A DNA stretch of 64,000 bases, taken from Bacteroidia bacterium. Lineage in GTDB: Bacteria > Bacteroidota > Bacteroidia > Cytophagales > Flammeovirgaceae. Below the pieces are notes generated by a model, which was not told the DNA's origin, did not search any database, and saw only the letters and a program-made list of their open reading frames with translations. The stretch lies in contig JAUIAB010000001.1 in the NCBI GenBank assembly GCA_030425505.1, positions 62,001 to 126,000 on the forward strand, in the 5' to 3' direction. Positions 41,870 through 50,382 of the stretch are shown one piece after another (the first letter of the stretch is position 1; every line of letters begins with the position of its first letter). Both the position numbers and the translations under genes were made by a program.

Positions 41870-44314
41870 TTACTTTTTAAAGTATTGTGTAGTGATTGTT
41901 TCGTTTATGTTTTCTCTTGGGTTGAAAGATAAGTTTAGGGGAATATAGTTGCCTTTTACCCAGTTTTCTATCATATTATCATAGTATTTGCTTCCAGGGC
42001 TTCCCATTTGTCCACCAGGGTATATTCCCCAGGCCTCAGGGCCATTTGGCGTTAATTCTACAACCATTCTCCACGATGCTCCATGACGTTTGGAGGTAGC
42101 ATTAACAATTCCTCTATTTCCACCTATTTTTACCTCTTTACTAAAAGCACTAATCCTAGATAGGTGTTGTAGATAGGTAGCTTTGTATAATGCCCAGGTT
42201 GGTTTTTTCAGCGTTTCTTTTTTCCACTCCTCTACTTTCTCAACTGCATTTTGGTAAGCAATTTTTATTATATCATCAGCAGTCTCTTTTTTTGGAGTAT
42301 CGCTTATATCAAAAAGTTTGTATGTTGGGTTTTCTATTATCAGCTTTATCGTATTTGTTTTATTGGGAGCTTTCAAGCTAAGAGTATCGCTTCTAAACTC
42401 ATCCCAGGTTAGTTTGTATACTTGGTTAAACCACTCTTCAAAGTAAGATGCCCCAATTTCATTTGCATCATTAAAATAGTTCCATTTCTTAAGCTCTATA
42501 AAAACACTTTTTTGTATTGAATTTAAACTGTCAGGGTTAATCTTTTCCATAAACGCTGGTAAACTTTCTGAGGCCATCAGATTGAAGTTATCATTTTGAA
42601 GCCTCATCATATCTTGAACAGTTATGTTGTCAAGGCTATCAAGAACTCTATTTATTCTTCTATTTCTGTAGTACTCGTAGTGGCTATCAAAGTTATAATA
42701 TGGATAAAGGCTATCTACTGGATGTTGGTTTGCAGAGCTAACATAGCCTCTTTCTGGGTTTTTTGTATAGACATTATGTTTTTGAGGTATGTACTTTTCC
42801 CACTTGTATTCCGATTTTGATCCATCCATTACAAATTTCCCTTGTTCCTCCCACTTATTAGGAAATTTTCCTTGCACCCACAGAGCTATGTTTCCATTGT
42901 GCGATGCAAAAACTATGTTTTGTGCTGGTGCTGAAAAATACTTTATTGCTTCAAGGTAATCACTGTAGTTATTTGCTCTATTGAGATAGTAAAAGGTTAG
43001 TAACTCTTCTGACTCATCATGAGCTGTCCACCGCATTGAGTAGCCATTTTTATCAAAGTTTGGAGTAAAGCTTTCATCATAAACTATTGGTCCCCAGTGA
43101 GTATAGTTTACTGTATCGTAGTATGGACGCTGACCTCTTACTTTTATCTCTTCAATTTTTTCTCTGACCTCATGCCAAGTGCTGTCGTATAAGTACTCCT
43201 TTTTTTCTCCTGTCTTAAATGTGATTTTATACCAATCTACCACATCTCTTTTGGCATTGGTAACCCCCCAAGCTATGGAGTCATTGAAGCCAACTATTAC
43301 ATTAGGTGCCCCTGGGATGGAAGCTCCCATTACGTTTACTTCTGGACTTTTAAGGTGTATTGTAAACCAAATAGACGGGAGGTTTAAGCCTAGATGAGGG
43401 TCGTTGCATAGTATAGGGTTTCCGCTTTTTGTTTTGCTGGGACCTATCGCCCAATTGTTACTTCCGTTATCAGGATCTGGAGTTTCAATAGATGCGTTTT
43501 CCAGGTTAGTATTACTGTCCTCTATTAATGGATAATTTATTTCTGGTTTTTTAATTGTAACAGAATCAAAGTCCCATTTTGTTGTTCCATTTACAATTGG
43601 ATCTTGAAGATCCAGCATATCAGGAAATAAATAGTCGAAGTCTTTTCTGCCTAATTGTTTTAATGCATTGGTATATTCAAAGTCGTTTTCTCCAATACTG
43701 AGCATATCTGCCATGTATTTGAGCAATAATGCGGACTTTAAAGGTGTCCAGCTTTCAGGCTTGTAGTCTAAGAGTTTGTACTCTAAAGGATACTCTTTGT
43801 ATGATAATTTGTCAATGTAGGCGTTAACACCCTTAGAAAATGCATTCAACTGTATTTTTGATATTTGGTTTTCAAGGCTTTTCTTTAAGAAATTTTCTGC
43901 TGCCCAGGTTAGCCCTTTCCTTCTTTGAAAACGATCATACTTCAACACATTTTTGTTTTTACCAATTACTTCAGAAAGTCTTCCAGCAGCTGCATGGGTT
44001 TGAAACTCCATTTGCCATAGTCGCATTTGGGCTGTAACGTAGCCCTGAAGAAAGTATAGGTCTTTATCATTCTCAGCATATATATGCGGTATTAGTGTGC
44101 TGTCATATGATACTTTAGCATCTTGGCTAGTCAAGCCTTTCAGTTGGGTTTGAAACTTGTCTGCTATTTTTATTTCTGAGTTTTGCCAAAATCCATTGAA
44201 TGGATCGAGTAGCTTACCTAAGGGAGGGATACTTCCAAACTTAGTATTAAGCACTATTATTAACCCTATGTTTATGCTGAGCAGGAGTATTATTTTTATT
44301 ATCCTTAGGAACAT
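41870..44314 (-). CDS. Penicillin acylase family protein (peptidase S45, Ntn hydrolase)
   Basis: An 814-residue enzyme, made as a precursor and cleaved to expose an N-terminal nucleophile. The predicted cleavage is Gly284-Ser285 in NGSNNWAIGPSKT, giving Ser285 as the catalytic residue, followed by the family's NDPHLGLNLPSIW. A signal/anchor helix (IIKIILLLSINIGLIIVLN) leads to the periplasm. Family members hydrolyse amide bonds in penicillins, acyl-homoserine lactones or peptides, and the substrate cannot be read from sequence. It is the first gene of a likely operon with the small membrane protein. Confidence 0.92.
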   Translation of the reverse strand: MFLRIIKIILLLSINIGLIIVLNTKFGSIPPLGKLLDPFNGFWQNSEIKIADKFQTQLKGLTSQDAKVSYDSTLIPHIYAENDKDLYFLQGYVTAQMRLWQMEFQTHAAAGRLSEVIGKNKNVLKYDRFQRRKGLTWAAENFLKKSLENQISKIQLNAFSKGVNAYIDKLSYKEYPLEYKLLDYKPESWTPLKSALLLKYMADMLSIGENDFEYTNALKQLGRKDFDYLFPDMLDLQDPIVNGTTKWDFDSVTIKKPEINYPLIEDSNTNLENASIETPDPDNGSNNWAIGPSKTKSGNPILCNDPHLGLNLPSIWFTIHLKSPEVNVMGASIPGAPNVIVGFNDSIAWGVTNAKRDVVDWYKITFKTGEKKEYLYDSTWHEVREKIEEIKVRGQRPYYDTVNYTHWGPIVYDESFTPNFDKNGYSMRWTAHDESEELLTFYYLNRANNYSDYLEAIKYFSAPAQNIVFASHNGNIALWVQGKFPNKWEEQGKFVMDGSKSEYKWEKYIPQKHNVYTKNPERGYVSSANQHPVDSLYPYYNFDSHYEYYRNRRINRVLDSLDNITVQDMMRLQNDNFNLMASESLPAFMEKINPDSLNSIQKSVFIELKKWNYFNDANEIGASYFEEWFNQVYKLTWDEFRSDTLSLKAPNKTNTIKLIIENPTYKLFDISDTPKKETADDIIKIAYQNAVEKVEEWKKETLKKPTWALYKATYLQHLSRISAFSKEVKIGGNRGIVNATSKRHGASWRMVVELTPNGPEAWGIYPGGQMGSPGSKYYDNMIENWVKGNYIPLNLSFNPRENINETITTQYFKK

Positions 44315-44509
44315 TTATTTTTCTGCTTTACGTTTCCTATAGCTTGTAAGAATTTTTCGAATTATTATTTAGTAATTTATTAGATTTTTTTGAGTAATAG
44401 TATGCCATTTGCTAGATAATTTTGAGAGAAGTCATTTCCTTTTTTATTGGATATGTAGGCTTTACCTTGCATAGAGTTTTTTAAAAACATTCTAAAAAGT
44501 AAGCTGGTA

Positions 44510-45922
44510 TTAGATTAGCTCTAATAAAACTACGTTTTCTACATGATGCGTATGAGGAAACATATCTACAGGCTGTATTTGTGTCACTTTATAAGCTGGA
44601 GATAATAGCTCAATATCGCGAGCTTGTGTTGCAGGGTTACAACTAACATATACTATTCTACTGGGTTTTAAATCAAGTAAGCTGTTTATAACATTTTTGT
44701 GCATGCCAGCTCTTGGAGGATCTGTAATTACTACATCTGGCTTACAATTTTCACTTATTAGAGAGCTTAACTTCTCTTGAAGAATCATATCTTTTATATC
44801 TCCAGCAAAAAAACGTGCGTTTTCAATACTATTGATTTGAGCATTTACCTCCGCATCTTCTACTGCTTCCGAAATATACTCAAAGCCTAAAACTTCTTTT
44901 GCCTGATTAGCCAGAAAAAGCCCTATTGAACCGATTCCAGAATATAAATCAAAAACCACTTCGTCTTCTTTTACCTGTGCAAACTCTTTGATTACATTAT
45001 ATAGTTTAACGGTTTGTTTTGTATTGGTTTGAAAAAAAGATTTAGACCCAATTCTAAAAGTTACATGATCTATTTTTTCTTCAATATATGGTTTTCCAGA
45101 AAACAGCTTTATTTCTAAGTCCTGATAAGAATCATTGAGCTTTGGATTAACTACATATTGAAGTGAGGTGATACTTGGTATTTCCTGGTGTAAATGAGCC
45201 AAGGTTTTTTTTATGTTATTTTTATTGTCTTCTCCAAACTGCACAATTACCATTAGCTGTCCAGACTCGGCTGTTCGTATGATAACGTTTCTGAGAAAAC
45301 CTTGTTTTAACTTCTGATCATAAGCAGTTAAATCATTCTTAATCATGAAGTTTTTTAGCTCATTCCGTATTTTATTTGAAATATCTGCCTGCAAATAACA
45401 TGTATCTACGTCTAACACTCTATCATATCTTCCAGAAAGGTGAAACCCTACCCCCCTCCTATCTATTTTTTCTGAGTTTTCTATCTCTTCTGCAGTTAGC
45501 CACTTACTATTGGTGAAGGTAAATTCGAGCTTATTTCGATAGTGCTTTTGAGAATCGCTAGGAATAATAGACTTAATACCTGAAGTATCAATTTTACCAA
45601 TTCTGCCTAAAGTGTTTTCTACATTCTTTTCTTTATAGTAGCATTGATTTGTATAATTCAAGTTTTGCCATTTGCAGCCACCGCATGTTCCAAAGTGGTT
45701 ACAAAATGGAATAACTCTCTTCTTACTTAAGCTGTTGTATTTAGTAACCTTCCCAAGGTAAAAGTTTTTTTTCTTACTTGTTACAAGAAGGTCTACATTA
45801 TCTCCTGGAACTCCTCCCTCGGCTATGTAAACTAAACCCTCTTTTTTAGCAATACTTTTCCCTTCATCAGCAAGATCTAAAACGTCTAAGTCTTCAACTG
45901 TAAAGCTCTTCTTTCTACCCAT
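44510..45922 (-). CDS. rlmD: 23S rRNA (uracil-5-)-methyltransferase, RlmD/RumA-like
   Basis: A 470-residue RNA m5U methyltransferase. An N-terminal TRAM domain (1-70) is followed by the iron-sulfur Cys cluster CNHFGTCGGCKW plus the later Cys in DTCYLQ. The Rossmann domain shows FDLYSGIGSIGLFLA, TDPPRAGMHKNV and the catalytic Cys in VYVSCNPATQARD. In E. coli RlmD methylates U1939 of 23S rRNA. Bacteroidota may have more than one paralogue, so the exact base is inferred. The gene lies downstream of rpsA on the same strand, separated by a terminator. Confidence 0.88.
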   Translation of the reverse strand: MGRKKSFTVEDLDVLDLADEGKSIAKKEGLVYIAEGGVPGDNVDLLVTSKKKNFYLGKVTKYNSLSKKRVIPFCNHFGTCGGCKWQNLNYTNQCYYKEKNVENTLGRIGKIDTSGIKSIIPSDSQKHYRNKLEFTFTNSKWLTAEEIENSEKIDRRGVGFHLSGRYDRVLDVDTCYLQADISNKIRNELKNFMIKNDLTAYDQKLKQGFLRNVIIRTAESGQLMVIVQFGEDNKNNIKKTLAHLHQEIPSITSLQYVVNPKLNDSYQDLEIKLFSGKPYIEEKIDHVTFRIGSKSFFQTNTKQTVKLYNVIKEFAQVKEDEVVFDLYSGIGSIGLFLANQAKEVLGFEYISEAVEDAEVNAQINSIENARFFAGDIKDMILQEKLSSLISENCKPDVVITDPPRAGMHKNVINSLLDLKPSRIVYVSCNPATQARDIELLSPAYKVTQIQPVDMFPHTHHVENVVLLELI

Positions 45923-46007
45923 TTAATAAATGCTGTATATGATTTCGCCTAAGAACGCAAATGACAAGTAATTATATAATATTCTGATAAAACTTTTTTA
46001 TGGAAAA

Positions 46008-46038
46008 CAAAAAAGGCGGCTAACTAATTAACCGCCTT
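46008..46038 (-). terminator. Rho-independent terminator after rpsA
   Basis: A 7-bp stem AAGGCGG/CCGCCTT (46013-46019 with 46032-46038). On the minus strand it runs directly into six U (complement of 46009-46014). Confidence 0.85.
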
Positions 46039-46061
46039 CATGAGATATTTATTAAGAGGTT

Positions 46062-47840
46062 TTATTTTTTATTCATATCCTCTTTTAGCTGAGATAATGC
46101 TGCCAAATCTCCTAATGTAGATTTAGACTCAGCATTTTCTCTTGCTTTACCACTTCCTTTAGTAGCAGCAGTCTTTGCTTTCTTTTTCTCTTCTTTATAT
46201 GTGTGAAGGTGAGAAAGAACGATTTTTCTGTCCTCTTTAGAAAACTCGAGTACTTTGCACTCGATAGACTCACCAACTTCTGCTGTTGTTCCATCTTCTT
46301 TCTTGAGGTTTTTAAGGATAGCGATGCCTTCTATCCCATATGGAAGCTCAAGTACTGCTATTTTTTCATTGATTGAGAGTACAGAACACTTATGTACTGT
46401 TCCTTCTTCAAATACTGTTTCAAATGCATCCCAAGGATTCTCTTCCAGCTGCTTATGTCCTAATGCAAGCTTTCTCTCTTCCGCATCAATTTCCAATACT
46501 TGTACTTCTAACTCTTCTCCTACTTTGACAAATTCAGAAGGGTGCTTTATTTTTTTAGTCCATGTTAAATCAGAAACGTGTACTAAACCATCAATTCCCT
46601 CTTCCAACTCTAAGAAAAGACCGAAGTTGGTTAAGTTTCTAACTACACCTTTGTGCTTAGTGCCAACAGCATATTTTGTAAGCATCTCCTTGTTTTTCCA
46701 TGGATCTTCTGTCAGTTGCTTAATTCCTAATGACATTTTTCTCTCTTCTCTGTCAATGGTAAGAACAACAGCATCTAATTCGTCACCGATGTTGATAAAA
46801 TCTTGAGGATTTCTCAAGTGCTGAGACCATGACATCTCTGATACGTGAACTAAACCTTCAACGCCAGGTTTGATTTCTAAGAATGCTCCATAGTCAGCAA
46901 CATTCACTATTTTACCTTTCACTTTAGAGTCCACATTGATAGAAGCATCAAGAGAGTCCCATGGGTGTTCCGTTAACTGCTTCATTCCAAGAGAAATTCT
47001 CTTCTTGTCATCATCAAAGTCAAGTACTACAACGTTAACTTTCTCATCTAGCTTAAGTACTTCTTCTGGATGATTAACTCTTCCCCATGAAATATCTGTT
47101 ATATGTAATAGACCATCTACACCACCAAGATCGATAAACACACCAAAGTTGGTCATGTTTTTTATCACTCCCTCAAGTACTTGCCCAACTTCTAGGTTTG
47201 TTAGTATTTCAGAACGTTGCTTTTCAAGGTCTTTTTCTATCAATACTTTATGTGAAACAACAACATTATCATTTGCATAGTTGATTTTTACAACTTTAAG
47301 CTGAATGTTTTTATCTACATATTGGTCGAAATCTCTAACTTGCTTTACATCTATTTGAGAACCTGGCAAGAAAGCTTCGATACCAAATACATCTACTATT
47401 AACCCTCCTTTTGTTCTTCTCTTTACATAGCCTTCTATAACTGTATCGTCTTTGTAAGCATTGTCGATGGTTTCCCAAGCTCTAAATACTTTTGCCTTTT
47501 TTCTTGATAGAGATAGCTGTCCTTTTTCATCTTCTTGACTCTCTACATAAATCTCTACTTCATCTCCAACTTTAAGGTCAGCAGTATCCCTGAACTCATT
47601 TAAAGGCACCAAACCATCCGCTTTGAAACCAATATTCAAAACTACATCTCTGTCTGTGATGCTTACTACAACTCCTTTTACAACTTCTTTCTCTTGAAGC
47701 TGTGTTAAAGTTTCATCATACTGAGAAGCAAGTTGGTCTTTTTCAGCTTGACTGTAATCTTCACCAAAACCTCTGGATTCCAGGACTTCCCAATTGATTT
47801 GTTCTTGCTTTACAACTTCTTTTTCTATTGTTTCTGTCAT
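46062..47840 (-). CDS. rpsA: 30S ribosomal protein S1
   Basis: About 592 residues with six consecutive S1 (OB-fold) RNA-binding repeats. The first two are diverged (VKGVVVSITDRDVVLNIGFK, then VIEGYVKRRTKGGLIVDVFG). The central ones are classical (GVDGLLHITDISWGRVNHP, GVEGLVHVSEMSWSQHLRNP, GIDGLVHVSDLTWTKKIKHP). S1 delivers mRNA to the 30S subunit and matters especially here, where Shine-Dalgarno sequences are rare. I start at the ATG of MTETIEKE (47840) rather than four codons upstream. A perfect -7 promoter box sits about 76 bp upstream. The gene diverges from trmD. Confidence 0.96.
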   Translation of the reverse strand: MTETIEKEVVKQEQINWEVLESRGFGEDYSQAEKDQLASQYDETLTQLQEKEVVKGVVVSITDRDVVLNIGFKADGLVPLNEFRDTADLKVGDEVEIYVESQEDEKGQLSLSRKKAKVFRAWETIDNAYKDDTVIEGYVKRRTKGGLIVDVFGIEAFLPGSQIDVKQVRDFDQYVDKNIQLKVVKINYANDNVVVSHKVLIEKDLEKQRSEILTNLEVGQVLEGVIKNMTNFGVFIDLGGVDGLLHITDISWGRVNHPEEVLKLDEKVNVVVLDFDDDKKRISLGMKQLTEHPWDSLDASINVDSKVKGKIVNVADYGAFLEIKPGVEGLVHVSEMSWSQHLRNPQDFINIGDELDAVVLTIDREERKMSLGIKQLTEDPWKNKEMLTKYAVGTKHKGVVRNLTNFGLFLELEEGIDGLVHVSDLTWTKKIKHPSEFVKVGEELEVQVLEIDAEERKLALGHKQLEENPWDAFETVFEEGTVHKCSVLSINEKIAVLELPYGIEGIAILKNLKKEDGTTAEVGESIECKVLEFSKEDRKIVLSHLHTYKEEKKKAKTAATKGSGKARENAESKSTLGDLAALSQLKEDMNKK

Positions 47841-47915
47841 TTTAAATAGCACTATTAATTACACTTTCACACCGTGCTTTTTATGAAAGCTTTTGATTAA
47901 ACATAAAACGAGCTG

Positions 47916-47923
47916 CAAAGGTA
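47916..47923 (-). promoter_or_regulatory. Candidate -7 element for rpsA
   Basis: The minus strand reads TACCTTTG, a perfect TAnnTTTG match, giving a leader of about 68 nt. Instead of a -33 TTTG there is an A-tract upstream, as is common for ribosomal-protein promoters in this phylum. Confidence 0.55.
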
Positions 47924-47981
47924 CAATTATTTATCTAAATTTTTTTTAACCTTAGCAAAAGATCTTTAGAAGCAGTTAGTT

Positions 47982-48656
47982 ATGAGAATTGATTTTATTA
48001 CTTGTTTGCCAGAGTTATTATATAGCTTTTTTAACTATTCCATTGTTAAAAGGGCACAGTCTAAGGGTATCCTTACTATTAATGTTCATAATTTAAGAGA
48101 TTATGCAAATAATAAGCATAAGCAAGTAGACGATTATGCATATGGTGTTGGGGCAGGAATGGTACTGAAAATAGAACCTATTGATTCGTGCGTTCAAAAC
48201 CTAAAAAAAGAAAGAGAGTATGATGAGGTAATTTATATGACTCCGGATGGAGAAAAGCTGGATCAGAAAATGGCTAATACTTTATCTCTAAAGAAAAATA
48301 TAATCATACTATGCGGACATTATAAAGGAGTGGATCAAAGGGTTAGAGACTCTCTTATTACTAAGGAAGTTAGTATTGGAGATTATGTTCTTTCTGGTGG
48401 TGAGTTAGCTGGAGCAGTACTTGTTGACTCTATCGGGAGGCTTATCCCAGGAGTATTATCTGATGAAACATCTGCACTTACTGATTCTTTTCAAGATAAT
48501 TTGCTTGCTCCGCCAATTTATACCAGGCCAAGAGAGTATAAAGGTATGGAAGTACCTGAAGTTTTGCTCTCAGGAAATGATGCGAAAATCGAAGAGTGGA
48601 GATCAGAATTAGCATTACAAAAAACAAAAAAGTTTAGACCTGATTTACTGACTTAA
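47982..48656 (+). CDS. trmD: tRNA (guanine-N1)-methyltransferase
   Basis: This 224-residue SPOUT methyltransferase makes m1G37 next to the anticodon, which prevents +1 frameshifting. Seen are [13 protein letters not shown] at the start, [17 protein letters not shown] (the classic DxxxYGGGxGMxLxxEP in a slightly altered form), the SAM-binding knot [14 protein letters not shown] and [16 protein letters not shown], and [20 protein letters not shown]. It stands alone, outside the rpsP-rimM-trmD-rplS cluster of many bacteria. It diverges from rpsA. Confidence 0.96.
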   Translation: MRIDFITCLPELLYSFFNYSIVKRAQSKGILTINVHNLRDYANNKHKQVDDYAYGVGAGMVLKIEPIDSCVQNLKKEREYDEVIYMTPDGEKLDQKMANTLSLKKNIIILCGHYKGVDQRVRDSLITKEVSIGDYVLSGGELAGAVLVDSIGRLIPGVLSDETSALTDSFQDNLLAPPIYTRPREYKGMEVPEVLLSGNDAKIEEWRSELALQKTKKFRPDLLT

Positions 48657-48712
48657 AAAAGGTCTTTTTAAAATAACTTAAAATAAACAACTACATAACA
48701 ATCTAAAAAACA

Positions 48713-48761
48713 GTTGCTGAGATTTATAAATTTCAAGTTTAAATTTATAAATCTCAGCAAC
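48713..48761. repeat. Perfect 21-bp inverted repeat
   Basis: Arms 48713-48733 and 48741-48761 (GTTGCTGAGATTTATAAATTT and its complement) are separated by 7 nt. It lies between trmD and the secreted-protein cluster, without a T-run. The core GAgATTTATAAATTTCAA is shared with the palindrome at 58664-58703. Confidence 0.75.
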
Positions 48762-48883
48762 AACAGCTTTGAATATCCCTTCGCCCTCCTTTGATTTGAC
48801 ATAAAACTATCGCGATAATAACTTAAAGGAGGAAGTCGAAAATCCTTTCTAATAGAGTAGATAAAAATCAAAATTCAAATAAA

Positions 48884-50344
48884 ATGTATAAGCTTTTTTT
48901 AGTTGCTGTATTTATTATAGCATCATACCTTTCCATGAATGCACAAGACTGGCAAAGTAATAATGGCAATCTTTTTTTCAATAATGGAAATGTGGGAATT
49001 GGTACTTCTGAGCCAAGTCATTCTTTGAATGTGTTAAAAAGTGATAATGGTACTAATGCTTCCATAAAAATAGATCATCGCTCAAATGGTGACCCAAATG
49101 GTACTGGAACAGCTGAGTTAATTATTAATGCATACTATGCTGGAGCCTTAGGACTTCTTGCCAACAAATCTGGGCACATACTCAAAGGAATTCCGCATAG
49201 AGGCATTGGTCTTTTTTCGACATGGCGAGACTTTTCATTTACTACCAGCAATAATGGTCAAAATTATATCGAAGCAATGAGATTGAGAACTAATGGAAAT
49301 GCCATTTTTAACCAGAGAGTAGGTATTGGTACCAATTCCCCAGGTAGTGAATTAGACGTAGTTGGTAGTGGATGGTTTTATCCTGGAGGAGAAAATGACA
49401 GAAATAGAGAAAGAGCAAGAGTTCTTCAATTAGGATTAATTGCAGCTGAAAACTGGAGGGGACCAGGGTTTAGTTTTTACACTCATGATGATGGTGGTTC
49501 CAATGAAATGGAAATAGTAGGTAGCAGATGGGGAACAAGTTTTTATTGGTCTAGAGGTTCTAGTGATGGTATTAAAAAAGTAGCTCATATTAAAGGAGTA
49601 GGTCACCATAATTATTTTGAATTGCTTGACAGTAATGATGAGTCTTCTAAAGTAAGGCTGATTAGTAATGGGTCTTCCTATATTAATGGAGGAAGTGTAG
49701 GAATTGGCACGAGCAATCCTAACTCAAGACTACACTTATGGAGTGGTGAACCTTTAGAGGATGATAACACGCAAGACTTAATTCAAATGACTGCAAGCCC
49801 TACAGAAAACAACAGAGGATCAAAGTTTGGGATTCGCTTTTCTGCCCCTTCAGCTGATGGGCTAGTACGAGGCAGTGCTATTTACAATGTATGTGAAAGA
49901 AATTGGAGTAATACTAACGGGCTTGCATTCCACACATCTGACGGGCCTAATAGCCAACCCGCAGAAAGGATGAGAATAACTTCTAACGGAAAGGTACTTA
50001 TTGGTAGAACTTCACTAGGAAATAATGATTTTAAATTGGCAGTTACTGGAGGTGTTCTTACCGAAAAAGTAAAAGTAGAGTTGGTAGAAAATTGGCCAGA
50101 TTATGTCTTTGAGGATGGCTACCAACTAAGATCATTGAATGAAGTAGAAAGTTACATCAATAAAAACAGCCACCTACCAGATGTACCAGCAGCTACAGAG
50201 CTAGAAGGTAACGGTTTTGATCTTGCTAAGATGGATGCTACTCTTCTTCAAAAGATTGAGGAATTAACACTGTACATTATTGAGCAGGAGAAAAGGATGG
50301 TACAGCAAGAAGAGAGAATTAAGAAGCTAGAGGAAAAGCTCTAA
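48884..50344 (+). CDS. Secreted tail-fibre-like repeat protein
   Basis: A 486-residue exported protein; signal peptide YKLFLVAVFIIASYLSMNAQ. It contains three diverged copies of a fibre-type repeat, NGNVGIGTSEPSHSLNV, QRVGIGTNSPGSELDV and GGSVGIGTSNPNSRLHL, plus a fourth weak one (NGKVLIGRTSLGNNDFKLAV). It ends in a long-shaft domain (NKNSHLPDVPAATELEGNGF) and a coiled coil (IEELTLYIIEQEKRMVQQEE), the layout of phage tail-fibre and intramolecular-chaperone-type surface proteins. It has no T9SS signal itself. It is the first of three co-directional genes with short spacers (17 and 2 bp), presumably one operon. Confidence 0.85.
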   Translation: MYKLFLVAVFIIASYLSMNAQDWQSNNGNLFFNNGNVGIGTSEPSHSLNVLKSDNGTNASIKIDHRSNGDPNGTGTAELIINAYYAGALGLLANKSGHILKGIPHRGIGLFSTWRDFSFTTSNNGQNYIEAMRLRTNGNAIFNQRVGIGTNSPGSELDVVGSGWFYPGGENDRNRERARVLQLGLIAAENWRGPGFSFYTHDDGGSNEMEIVGSRWGTSFYWSRGSSDGIKKVAHIKGVGHHNYFELLDSNDESSKVRLISNGSSYINGGSVGIGTSNPNSRLHLWSGEPLEDDNTQDLIQMTASPTENNRGSKFGIRFSAPSADGLVRGSAIYNVCERNWSNTNGLAFHTSDGPNSQPAERMRITSNGKVLIGRTSLGNNDFKLAVTGGVLTEKVKVELVENWPDYVFEDGYQLRSLNEVESYINKNSHLPDVPAATELEGNGFDLAKMDATLLQKIEELTLYIIEQEKRMVQQEERIKKLEEKL

Positions 50345-50382
50345 AGCGGCTCAGTTAAACTATGAATCTTAAATATTTAATC

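Noticed and set aside
46255-46806. 183-residue ORF on the plus strand across rpsA
   Set aside because: Shadow of the S1 repeats; Ser/Phe-rich complement without a domain.
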